DNA of 64,000 nt from Brachypodium distachyon (taxonomy: Eukaryota; Streptophyta; Magnoliopsida; Poales; Poaceae): positions 7,192,001 to 7,256,000 of the forward strand of contig NC_016132.3 of NCBI RefSeq assembly GCF_000005505.3, written 5' to 3'. Below are positions 22,439 to 36,800 of the stretch, piece by piece. Every line of letters begins with the position of its first letter. Position 1 is the stretch's first letter. The notes below the pieces were generated by a model, which worked only from the letters and a program-made list of their open reading frames with translations, did no database searches and was not told where the DNA came from. A program made the translations under genes and the position numbers.

Positions 22439-22683
22439 TTAGTAGCCACCCTTCGGCAAATAGGTCATCTATATAAGATATATTTCATGAATCATGAAAT
22501 TTATATTTAAAATTGTCAGAGATTTGACTTTCTGGATCCGTGGATTCACCCTCTCATCAAACAAACATGCACGGTGACATGAATCTCACTGGGAAAAAGT
22601 CAGAAGTTTGTTTTTAATAAATGTAATGTGATATCATGTTTACCCATCCAGCTGTAACCGTTTCCTGGAAAAATATCCAAAAA

Positions 22684-22935
22684 TGTTCCTCCCCTCATTT
22701 TCACAAAGGTTGACGTATTTGGTTGCATTAAGACAACATTCTAATAACAAATAACTTTATTAATATGTAATTATTATGATAGGAAACCATAATTATCATC
22801 AAGAACTTTTGAGAGTGAATATATTGATATAAAGTTTAGAAACACATATTAATAAAGTAATTTTCGGTCAAAGCCTTGTCTTAACATAACCAAATACGTC
22901 AAACTTTGTGAAAAAAGATGGGGTATATTTTATAA
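22684..22935. mobile_element. MITE with inverted ends
   Basis: TTTTCACAAAGGTTGACGTA and TTTGGTTGCATTAAGACAA at the left are mirrored by the inverse of the right end (GTCTTAACATAACCAAATAC, GTCAAACTTTGTGAAAAA). The centre is AT-rich and non-coding. The exact termini and target duplication were not resolved. Confidence 0.6.
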
Positions 22936-23394
22936 TCCTACCATCTTAATTTTTTTTGAAGTTATTAACAATGCTCTTTACAAAGACATGATGCTTTTGC
23001 TTCATCATACAATGGAAACTATGTACAATGGCAACGGAAAACATTTCAATGGTCCATTTGCCAATTTGGCAAACTTCAGAAACCCAAGCTAATTTGAACT
23101 TAAATGTAGTCCATGGCGACAGAACTTTGCCCTCGAAAGTTAGAACTACTCCACATATAAAGGAAGTGAAATGCAACTATATCCCAGTTACAAGGACTTC
23201 TTTGATAGGAAATTTTGACGGATTCAAATCTGGACAGTTTTTATACTTGAGGTACTTATTTCTTGGACCATGATTTACTTTGCCCTGGACATTCATTCAC
23301 TAGATTACATAGATTTCTTTGTTAACTAAGGTCTCTTGGTACGTTTCAGTTTGCTTTACATATGGCACAACCAAAAAATGTCGAGAAAAAATAG

Positions 23395-23448
23395 TAGTCC
23401 TTCCGATCCATAAAACGGACGACATTTTTTATGAATAGGAGGGACTAC
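23395..23448. mobile_element. Very short Stowaway-like element
   Basis: AGTCCTTCCGATCCATAAAA at the left and ATGAATAGGAGGGACT at the right form short inverted ends about 54 bases apart, with TA at the borders. It may be an internally deleted Stowaway. Confidence 0.5.
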
Positions 23449-24961
23449 TTGAGTGAGCGAGATCACAATCCTATGTTTCGGTTTACATTTCTGTGTTTCT
23501 GGAATCACCCAAGCAAAGACAATTTGTTGATTAGGGTCGCTGGTTAACGTTTTGAGGCAGAACCATCCGAACTTTCTACGACGTTTTGTCCCAGGTCCTC
23601 TGAACTGAAGACTACTGTAACCAATCATCCCATACCAAGCATTTCGTCGTTCTTACGAAACACGTCTTTACTTGTCGATGCGCGTCTACCGTGTAAACAA
23701 TTGGACTTGCATAGTCCACATGCTACAGGAACCTCCGTCCCGTGCTTTTACTACCACGCGATCCACTGAAAACGAGCAAGTAAACAGAATCGGTAAAACA
23801 TGGCCTCACGACGGAGCATCTGTCAGCCTCACATGAGTGACCACAAAATCCATCCGGTTGGGTTTCATCCCCGGCCCTCCTCGCTGTCGAGGCCAGATTC
23901 GCCGGTGAATTTGAAAAATCCGGAACCACGCGTACTCCCACAGTTACACGTCGCACTTGGCCGTCCCCGATCTATGCGGTCCAGGGAAAAAACATCACCC
24001 ACGCCTCGCTGCCGCAGAGCCACATGTTGGGCTCGGCTCCCTGACCCGCTCCCGCTGTTGCCCGCTGCGCTAGTTCTCCTTTCCTCTCCCTTCCTGTCCC
24101 TGCCCTGGTGCCACTCTGTTCACCCTTTTTCACCTGCCTGCATCTAATTCAAACTGAAACCCAAGCCAGATCTAAACCAAACCCAATCCAACCCAGTGAG
24201 GGTAGGGGTAGCCTGGTCAATTCTCCCGCAACCTCTGCTCGAATCTTTGGGTCCTCTGGTGACTACTGGTGCAGTGAAAAGAAGTGAGGGAAATAAAAAG
24301 AAAAGAAAGATAAACAACCTTGTCCGCACACGCCGCCCATCACGCGTCCCGGTCACGTCCCCTCGCTGTAGCGTGGGCCTCATGCCGTCCTGGTCCAGCC
24401 GTCAGTGGGAGCGGCTAAAGCAGGTGCCCAGTGATTAGCAGGCGAGAAACCCGCCGCGGCAGTCCAGTCCAGGCAGCGGGCCCCGCGGATTTGACCGGTC
24501 AAAAGGCGTGGCCAACCAAACCCCAAGAGGGACGGATCGATCACGGGCTCCCACGCGCCGGACCCGGGCTTCTACGGCCCCGCGTCACCGACAGGTGGGT
24601 CTACGAGGAACAGGCTGGCCCACCTGTCCGTGGGGGGTCGGGGGTGCGCGCCGGTGGTGCGGCGCGTTTTCTTGTGGTGATGGTGGGTTGGCTTTGACTG
24701 CCCTCGGCAGCAGCAGGCGGGCAGGCACAAATCATTTCGGCAGCTGCGTCCGCCTTGGCATGGTGGTAGGACTTGTGGTAGAGTACCACCGCGTTGCGTC
24801 CCGACAACCAAAAGGGGCAGACGGGGGAGAGGAGCTAGAGTAGAGAGAGGAGAGGAAAGGGGAAGGCCATAGCAGCCGGGAGCCGGGAGAGACGCTTGCC
24901 ATACAGAGGGAAGCGAATCTTGCAGGGGGAGAATCCGGGGATTTCTGTGGCGGAGGAGGAG

Positions 24962-25991
24962 GTATGAATCGTCGCGCATCTGTTCCTGTTCTTCGATTTG
25001 GATTTCGTTGCTGGGTTCGGTGTTTGTTTCTTCCTCCGCTGGGGTTTTGTGTAATCCACGAACATAGACGCGTTCGTGGTTGTGTTCTTCGTGCATCCTT
25101 GGTTGATGGTTCGGGACTCGGGAGTATCCCCTAGGATCTGCGATTTTTCCTGATGAAAACCGTGGCCATCTCGTGCTCCTCTGTCGGATTTGCGCGAGCG
25201 TTTCTCGCGAATTAGCTAGGTTTCCCGAGGCTCTCGACTTTGTTCGATTATGGAGGGATTACTCTCCCCGTCCGTCCGCATCTTGCAAGTATTAAAACGA
25301 TTGGCACAAGACATCGAGGCTGAACGGCTTACAAGAGGTAAAAAAAAAAAAGCTACGCGGCGGCTAACATCGGGAAATCCCGCCACCAGCAGCACGACAA
25401 CATTGCGAATCTCCTCTGCATGCCCCCATGGCCACGGGCATCGGAGTGATGCTGCTGCGTTTGCTCTGGATTTGTGCCTGCGTTTACTGGTCAGTCAGCA
25501 GGAAGCATTCCTATGGGACACCGGAGTACTGAAGTGTTTCTGGTATTCGTTGCTACATATAGATCATTTATGCCGTCATATCGTACCCAATTTTTAAATT
25601 GGTTTAGTCCTTTCCCTTTTGTTTGAGGGCTGCTGAAATGATTGGAAGCCACCCCCGTAAACGGATACAGAATACTAGCATCGTAAAGCAAAAGAGTGAC
25701 GCCTAAATCTGGATAGGTTCCCTTTTCTTTTTAGCTTCAGTTAGGCAAATTTGCTGTCTTAATGGCAGCATCTGCCGTCTTCTTTTAGTTTCAGCTAGGC
25801 ATTGCAAATTTTGAAGGGGAAAACTGTTTGCCTGAAAGTCATGGTTGCGAAGGCTCAGCGGTCAAGCTAAATACCAGTTGGGCACATTAGGTGTTCCAGC
25901 ACTGCTTATTAGTTGTCGGTGCATTTGATGTGTTCGTCCTAGATTTTGTTGTTATTCATGTGACTGATGTTTGTCGTCGCTGGGATCGCAG
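24962..25991 (+). other. Leader intron of the SHAGGY-like kinase gene
   Basis: A good donor (GGAG|GTATGAATC) follows a purine-rich leader, and a good acceptor (GGATCGCAG|GTGCGTC) lies 72 bases before the start codon. The 1.03-kb interval starts GC-rich and becomes T-rich, as usual for a 5' UTR intron of a plant housekeeping gene. It contains no recognised element. Confidence 0.6.
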
Positions 25992-26063
25992 GTGCGTCAA
26001 AAGATCCACAGCTTCTGTGATTTGATGCACAGCTGACTTGGCGTCTCTTGGCTTGCGGAAGAG

Positions 26064-28847
<2,784 letters not shown>

Positions 28848-29513
28848 ATCGCCCGCCTCATGACTTGAAATTTCTATGACAAGTGTGGTGTTTCCCCTGG
28901 GATGTTGGTTGGGCAGCAAGCGATTGTGATACACTGATGGTTGTTGAAGATGTGAAGTTTCGTTCTTGTATGACCACTCTGTTGACCTGTGTAGCTGAGT
29001 AGTAGTATGTTTGGATGTGAACTTGACATGTAGCCGGCTCAACCCCCCTCCTAACCCACTTGAGAAATGAGATTGCCATAGCTGATCTGTAATATGTTCT
29101 AGAGCAGTATGAATGTATTTATGGTAGTGGATCCATGCGTGGATCCTCGTTGATTTTCCTAGTTTCTTGACTGTCAGACTGCTTTCGGCTTTTAAATTGT
29201 GTTATGGAATGCTACTTGTTACCACTATATCACTATATAGTGATGCTATTTAGTTCATGTTGCCTCGTACCGTGTCGAGCTTTGCAATGTGAAATGATTT
29301 GTTTTCCTCTTAATGTCTGTTATAATATTGCAGACCAGTTTCGTTCAACTTCATTCAGAGAAAGTACTGTTTTGTGTTGTTTATAATTAAAAATATATAT
29401 GTTTGCTCTTTCATAAAGATTGCCGTATTTGTCTTTTTTTTAGATCTACAATTGTCTTTTTCGGCATGGTTATTCAGCAGTGACTGAAATAAGAGTGACT
29501 GGACAATCCGCAT
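28848..29513. other. 3' UTR and spacer after the SHAGGY-like kinase
   Basis: The first 250 bases or so look like a typical plant 3' UTR (TGTAATATGTTC near 29090, TGAATGTATTTATGG near 29110). The remainder is AT-rich spacer up to the boundary of the duplicated U11/U12-20K segment. No gene was recognised. Confidence 0.45.
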
Positions 29514-30116
29514 AATCGCTCGCAAAAGCTCCCATAAAATTGTGAAAATTGTTGCAAAATTCCCGATCGCAAACGAGTAGTACAGCAGAGGCAGGGAAGA
29601 AGGCATAGACGCCAAAGGAGGGAGAGAAGCGGAGGAAGAATGGAGCAGACGCGGGAGATGCCGAGATGCCATTGGGGAAGTACTACTGTGACAAGGAGTT
29701 CCAGGACACCGCCGCCGCTCGCAGGCGCCACCTCCAGGGCGCGCAGCACCACCGCGCCTGTGCCCTTTGGTACGACTCCGTCCGCCGCCAAGGTGCGCCC
29801 CCTCGTTGCCTGTGTCTGTCGCACAATCCCTCGAACACCTTGGCGACGCCCGCTGTTCTCAGTCCTAAAACTTAACCCGTCTTTTTCGGCAGAGTCCATC
29901 GGCTGCGCTTCTCCCTTCCTCCAGCCCGACGCTGCGATCCTCGGCAAAGGCGTCTGCAAGATGTATGACGCCAAATCGGCTGTTAGAAACGAGGGAACCA
30001 CCGGAGATCGAATAACCGTGCCGATTTCTCGTGCCCTCGTGCTGTTCAGTGCCGAGCAACGGCCAGATTCTATGGGCCGTGCTTTTTTTTGCGTGCCTCT
30101 GGCCGGCCCGAAATAA
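29514..30116 (+). pseudogene. Partial duplicate of the U11/U12-20K 5' end, now a chimeric ORF
   Basis: Bases 29514-29959 closely match 39063-39483: 5' leader, exon 1, intron 1 and most of exon 2 of the intact gene downstream. Introns are kept, so this is DNA-level duplication and not retroposition. In exon 1 (29666-29792) nine bases are missing, which removes a zinc-binding Cys (KYYCDKEF here, KYYCDYCDKEF in the intact gene). The similarity stops inside exon 2 after GVC. The frame then continues into unrelated sequence (MYDAKSAVRNEG...) to a stop at 30116, a possible 116-residue chimera with exons 29666-29792 and 29893-30116. The CCCH finger is lost. It sits about 150 bases before the SerRS start, so it may be transcribed or may serve as SerRS promoter DNA. 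Function is unlikely. Confidence 0.75.
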
Positions 30117-30122
30117 CTAGGC

Positions 30123-30167
30123 CCGATGGCCAGGATTTTTTTTTTGCGGGAACCGATGGCCAGGATT
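30123..30167 (-). mobile_element. Micro-retroposon: poly(A) stub with 15-bp target duplication
   Basis: CCGATGGCCAGGATT occurs perfectly at 30123-30137 and 30153-30167. The 15-base insert is eight T followed by GCGGGAA, that is TTCCCGC plus poly(A) on the minus strand. It lies about 100 bases before the SerRS start codon. Confidence 0.75.
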
Positions 30168-30264
30168 AGTGCCCCGTTTGGCTCACACAAGCGTCTCTCA
30201 AACGGACCCTTCCTCGGTTCCTCCACGCCGCCGCCGCCGCTCGTAGCCGCCGTCGGACGAGAAG

Positions 30265-33200
30265 ATGCTCGACATCAACCTCTTCCGCAAGGAGAAGGGC
30301 GGCGATCCTGACCTTGTACGCAATTCGCAGCGCAGCCGCTTCGCCTCCGTCGAGCTCGTTGACGAGGTCATCGTGCTCGACGAGGAGTGGCGCCAGAGTA
30401 AGAGCTCCTCCTCTCCGGCCCCCTCCCCCCTTAAAAAACCTCCCCAATCCGCAGTCCGTTACCCCCAGGATTTTTATCGCTGCAGGGCAGTTCGAGCTTG
30501 ACAAGATCCGGCAGGAGCTGAACAAAACCAGCAAGGAGATCGGGAAGCTCAAGGCCGTACGTTCGCGTTGCTTTGCTTTGCTTGGCTTTCGTTTTGTACC
30601 TCTGCCGTACTTTGGATTTGCATTTGACGGTCGACAATGCCCTTTGCAGAAAAAGCAGGATGCTACGGAGCTGATACAGAGCACAGAAGAGATTAAGAGC
30701 AGATTGGCCGCCAAGGAGACGGAGGTGCAAGATGCCAAGAGCACCCTCGATGCCAAGCTCGTCGCCATTGGCAACTTGGTGCATGAATCTGTGCCCGTCA
30801 GCAACGACGAGGTATGTTGAAAGCGCAAGCGTTAGGTTTCGTGATTCTGGAGATAAATAAGTGATTATTGGTTTGATAATACCAGCGTGTAAGTAATTGT
30901 TTGTTTGGGATGCATAAGTCGTAGAACTACTAGCTTCAATTCAACCTAATTCTCGCCCTCCTGTTTCTGCTATCAGAGTTCCTATTGCCTTTTAGGTACT
31001 ATATATACTATAGTAATACAAGTGTTGATTTTGATTGTGACCAACTGGGCATGCCTTTTTGGATGACTAGGTCCAATTCTTGAAGTGTTGCCTGCTGAGA
31101 TTTGCTTCACGTAGCTGTAATAAGCTGAGCTCAAGCGATCTAATAGTTCCTTCTCGCAGGCAAACAACGCTATTGTACGGACATGGGGAGAAAGGAGGTT
31201 GGAGGGGAACTTGAAGAATCATGTTGATCTTTGCTTAATGCTTGACATTGTAGCTCTGGAAAAGGGTACGTGCTGAAAATACATTCTACTACGTTGGCTG
31301 AATACTTCCTCACTATACTGGGATAGCTCGGTTCAAGTTTGATTAAATGTTCTATTACATATTCCAAATTACAATAGCCAAGGAGCACCTAGTTAAGTGC
31401 TAGGCCAAGCATTAATGCAGCATGCATTGACACCTCTCCTTCATGTATTGGTTGGTTCCACATTGGGAACCAAAATTACACACAAATTAGTGTAGATGTA
31501 ACTAGCTTTGCCTATTCCCAAAGCAAATGGGCTTACAAACTGAAATTGGATTTTTGAGATGTGCCTAATAAGCTGAAAAGGAGGGAGTACTTATTTTGTC
31601 ATTCTGATACCGCCTGTGATTTTGTGATGCCTATCTGTAACACAACAACCTTTGTTCAGGCTAGTACAATGCCCGTGCATTGCAACGGAACAACAAATCA
31701 ATTATATATAAACACTGATAAAAAAATCAGTATAGTTCACAAATGATTATATTGCTTGTGGCTTATAGTTCAAATGATTATAATGCCCGTGCATTTGCTT
31801 CCTATATATGGTGATTACCGCACATAATGCACATAAATATTCAAACTAATTTCAAATTTCTATCAAAGGATCTACACTTTTGATTTGATCATCATACATG
31901 ATACGCCAGTTTCCATACCCTGAGGAGAGCCTTCCCAGTTTCCATCACAAAACCTGTATCAGTATTTCCAATTCCAGTTGCAAATTGACCAATTGCTCCA
32001 GCATTGCCTGTGTGATCTATAAAGCAATTGGTGCCGGTTAATACTTTACAATAAAACCTCAAGCCGCTTCTAGTACTTGCAATCAGTGCAATACCTTGCC
32101 TGGTGGGAAGTGATCTTCTCGGGCAAGCTCAATGTGGCAAAGAACTCTGTAGTCTGGGACTCTGGGTTTCCCTACAAACCCCCCAAAAATGTAACCCTCT
32201 CTCCAGAAACTTAGGACCTTTTTGGATTTGCTATGACAGTTCACAGAACCACATCATGCAAAAGAACAATATTTTTTTTTCATAAATCCTGCAGGTATTC
32301 AAATGAATTCCTTTCAAACCTGTCCTGCTATAAAGGGGGCTTATCCCTGAATCCTAAATCAGATTCTATGTCATTCATTTTAAACAAAGAAGTCATACTT
32401 TAACACGATATTCTCCAGGTGCATATATATAGTACATAGTACCAACAATAACTATTGGAACCGTGAGGTGAAAAATAATAATCAGGAATCCTGTAATTCA
32501 TGTAGACCTCTAAATCAATTTTTGAGGTGAAAAGGAAACCTCAATGCAGGAGCAAGTCAGATGAAATCTTGATGCAACTGTCACAATCATCAATAAATCT
32601 GAAACTAAACCAATGAATATGTAAGACCATGACATCGAAGAAGCTAAAATCCCAATTGTAGATGGATCTTGAGAAACTCCAAAATGCAAGACTACCAGTC
32701 ATCCGCCCGTTTGTTTATGATGAGTATGTGCAACGAAAATGGGATCAAAAGATCAATCATATTTCAACATGGGAAACAACTACGGGGAGAAATTACCGGA
32801 ATCAATAAACTTGCCACGACACTACAAAAATGAAGATGAGTTACATACAGACTACAAAAGTGTGGCAGGAAAAATAATAGAAATATCTTAAGGAAAGGTA
32901 CATATTATACAAGTTTATTTATTGCTAAAATGGTACATAAGTGTAAAGCAGGAAAGATAATATATATATAGGCATATATATATATATATATATATAGGCA
33001 TATATATATATATATAGGCATATATGTATATCTGACACCTCCATAAATAATATTGACTGAACAACCCAAAGACTCAGGCTAACTGAATTTAAAACAGATA
33101 TGTATTTGATAGGATCAAGTGGCTAACACATCACCAACCAATCAACCATGGCATCGGTTTCCATAACAAAATTTCAGAACTTGGTCTAGCAAGAAAACAA

Positions 33201-33846
33201 TAGAATAATAATAATAGATAAAGGTATACTCCATATCTATAGCATCAATTATCTCTAGGAGAAGAAAGGATTTGGATTTTGGAGTATAGATAATTCCAGA
33301 ACTGTTTTCTTATCAGTCAAATGTCGAGCAGCCCAAACTTGCTGTTAGAAACTGATGAAAGCTCTTCCTTATGACCATTCAAAACCATTAAGCAAGAAAA
33401 CCATTGGATTAACCTGAATTAATCAGGAAACAATTCTCTTGTGAGATGGACAGGAATAAAGAAATCCATGGCACAACCATTGGTTGCTTACAGATCAGCT
33501 GATATCTTAATTAATCGAGTGAATTCCATTTTTTACCCCCTCTTTCAATTTTTTTCACACAATCTACCCCATTTAAGGGAATTTTCAAAATTATACCCCA
33601 TTTAACCAAACCTTTGCCACTGATTGCCCCTTTTATTATTTTTTCCCCAAATCTGAAATTTTCTGAGGGATGGGGCCCACTTATCAGGTTGACGTGGCGT
33701 GCCACGCTGGACTTTGGAGTCGAACCGGACCGGGGCAGGCTCTGGTTCGGTTCTGTTCAGGCTCCGGTTGGGCCACGATTTGGGCCCGACGGCATCCAGC
33801 AAATCAGGCGTTCGCGCACCAGGTCGCTCATCTCTCTCCCTCGCTC

Positions 33847-33882
<36 letters not shown>

Positions 33883-36800
33883 CGATCAGGTTAGGTCTAG
33901 GGTTAGGCGGTGGCTGCCTGGCGTGGGAGGAAGGCACGGACGAAGTCGCTGGGGAGCAAGAGCCCGCTCGCGGATGGCGCGGATGAAGTCGCCGGCCAAA
34001 CATCTGCCCCCTTCCCTCTTCCTTTCCCTGTGCTCGAGCGATTTGTGGATTCCATTGGTGATTTGGGGATTTTTTAGGATTTTGGGGTTTCCAGTGCTTA
34101 AATCGTGCTCTTGCAGTGTTCAATTTGTGCTGAATGTACTCTTGATTTAGGGCTTTGTGAAACACCGGCAATTCTTCTGTGGGTGAGAAAAGCGTCCTGG
34201 GGTTATCCCTGTGGCTGGCTGCTGCCAGAAAGAACCGAGGAGGAAAAGGTGTATGAGATTTCGAGGGAACTGCAAATGCTGAAGAAAGAATTGCTGCAGT
34301 AGGCTCCGTGTTTGTGGTTGTCTATGTCTTGAAGAAAACAATATGCTGAATGCTGCTGTATAGCTCCAGATGCCGTGTTTTGTTTTGTTTTTGTGTATAG
34401 GCTTGTGTTGCCAGACTGGACCGGACCGGTCTGTTTGACCCCCAAAGTCCAGCATGGCATGCCATGTCAGCCTGTAAAGTGGGCCCCGCCCATCAGAAAA
34501 CGTCAGATTTGAGAAAAAATATTAAAATATCAGAAAAGTCCAGCGCGAGAAGGTATACGAACCTGCTGCCGGTCTTGCAACTGTCTTTGCCCCCAAGGCC
34601 GGCGCTGCGGAATACCTTGGATCCAAACTGGCAGACAATCTGAGGGGGTGAATCGGTTCTGCAGCACACCGCCGGCGGAGACGATGAGGGGGAGGCGCAG
34701 CAGGTGTAGTGGGGGGGGGGGGGATGAGGAGGTGCGGCGGCCGGAGCAAGGTATGAGAGGGGCGCCGGCGACATGAAGAGGGGGAGAAGTGGAGGCGCAG
34801 CGGTTGGAGAGCATGAGATGGCCGTTTTTGTTTTTTCTTGTGATGCGTGGATTCGGAGGGATGGGAGGGGTCCCACAGCAGTTGGAGGAAGTGAGGGCCG
34901 GCGGGGCTGTGGGAGGAGCAGCGGCAGCAGCTCCGATTGCAGTGGCAGGTAGATCAGCGGCAGCGGCGGCGAGTGGATCTCGTGAGTAGGCAGAGGGCGA
35001 AGGAAGAGACGTTCGGTCTCGGTGGGAATGATCTGAGACGTTGATAGAATTTAGATCCGACGGTGAGGGATGGGTAAACTGTGTGTTTATAGTAGTAGAG
35101 AACTTGGGGAGAATGGCAACTGTCAATAGCTTACCTAACACAGGCTTTGTCCTTGATGAAGTTTTAATAATCAGCACTGCCCGCCGAATTCTATATGCCT
35201 ATGCGCACTGCTGGTGTGCTGTTCTTGATGACTGATTTGGCAAAATGTCTTAGCTAGACTATAGTATTCTGTTCATTGATAGAAAATTCTGGTTTCAACT
35301 ACCACTCCTGTATCAGCAATCTTGACTCCAGTACTTCTGTGCCGCACAAACTATTGTCCTTTATTACTACTGTTTGTTCCCTTCCTGGATAGTTGATAGA
35401 GGACATTGCTGCATTTTCTTCCCTCTTGCAGTCGTAGACATGCTTAAGAAAGTTGGTACATCACCTCGACAATATGGGATGGATAACGTCATTCCGCTAC
35501 ATATAATCAACTTTAGTAGCAATCTTTTATGTTTGCATCTACATGCTCCATTGAACTTGTGAAGAATCGTTTTCAATTAAATTAGCAAGCGTCTTTTTTT
35601 TTGCCATGATAGCACAAGTTCATTAAAGTTTTAAGTTACCTCAAATACTTTGTTGCCTATTCAATTTTCACAGGTGCTGATGTAGCTGGTGGAAGAGGTT
35701 ACTTTTTGAAGGGTAATGGTGTCCTCCTGAATATGGCGTTGATAAATTTTGGGCTAGCGTTCCTGGGTATACGAGGCTACACTCCAATGCAAACTCCTTT
35801 TTTCATGAGAAAGGAAACTATGGGAAGATGTGCCCAGTTGGCCCAATTTGATGAGGAGCTTTACAAAGTAAGACCAAAGAGGTGTTCCCTTCCATATGAT
35901 GGTGTTATTCAGCAATTTTACTTGCACTTGTTTAGACCATGTTTTTCCAAAGCTTTTTTGTGGTATGGTAGCATATTTTCTTCTTGCCGATTTTCCATTC
36001 TGTGTTCGCAGCTTTGTGGTAAGCAACACCCAGTTTTATGAAAGTTATGTCTTGGGCTGGTTGGTAATGTTTCTCAGCTAAGTAACCTTCCAATTCTAGC
36101 AAACATAATATGTACAGTTTTGGCCACTTCATTGTTGAATCAACACTAGTCAATACTCTGATTGCATCATAATCTAGTTCCTAAAAAATATTTGTTGGAT
36201 TTGAACTAGACAATTTTTTATTAGGTCCAACATATACTGTAATAATATGTCTATGAACATTATTTGCATTTTACAGGTAACGGGAGATGGAGAGGAAAAG
36301 TATCTCATAGCTACATCCGAGCAACCACTGTGTGCTTACCATCTAGGTGACCGGATTTATCCTGCTGATTTGCCAATTAGGTGGGTAATGCCTAACTTTA
36401 GGTGGTCAATTTGCACTAGTAATAAGATCGTAACTTTTGCCCATTTAGATATGCTGGGTACTCAACCTGCTTCCGGAAAGAAGCTGGTTCCCACGGGAGG
36501 GACACAGCTGGCATATTCAGAGTCCACCAGTTTGAGAAGATCGAACAGTTCTGTGTTACAAGTCCAAATGACAATAATTCCTGGGAACTGCATGAAGAAA
36601 TGATTAAAAATTCAGAAGATTTTTATAAGGAGGTACATATCGGAAGCTTTGCCAACTAACACCATGTTTGTATCTTACACTTTGTCTTCCTGACATGTCT
36701 TAAACATTTCTGTGATGTCCATCTTGCAGATTGGTCTACCATATCAACTTGTATCTATTGTGTCTGGTGCTCTTAATGATGCTGCAGCTAAGAAGTATGA

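Larger units (their letters stand above)
22442..24840. other. Intergenic and promoter region upstream of the SHAGGY-like kinase
   Basis: It contains the inverted-repeat MITE at 22684 and a short Stowaway-like element at 23395. From about 23700 the sequence becomes GC-richer, with pyrimidine tracts, as expected of a grass promoter and 5' UTR. No other coding region was recognised. Confidence 0.4.

Noticed and set aside
34493..35177. 215-codon minus-strand frame in SerRS intron 4
   Set aside because: Low-complexity Pro/Ala/Ser runs produced by GC-rich repeats; the plus strand has the more protein-like short piece. Not supported as a gene.
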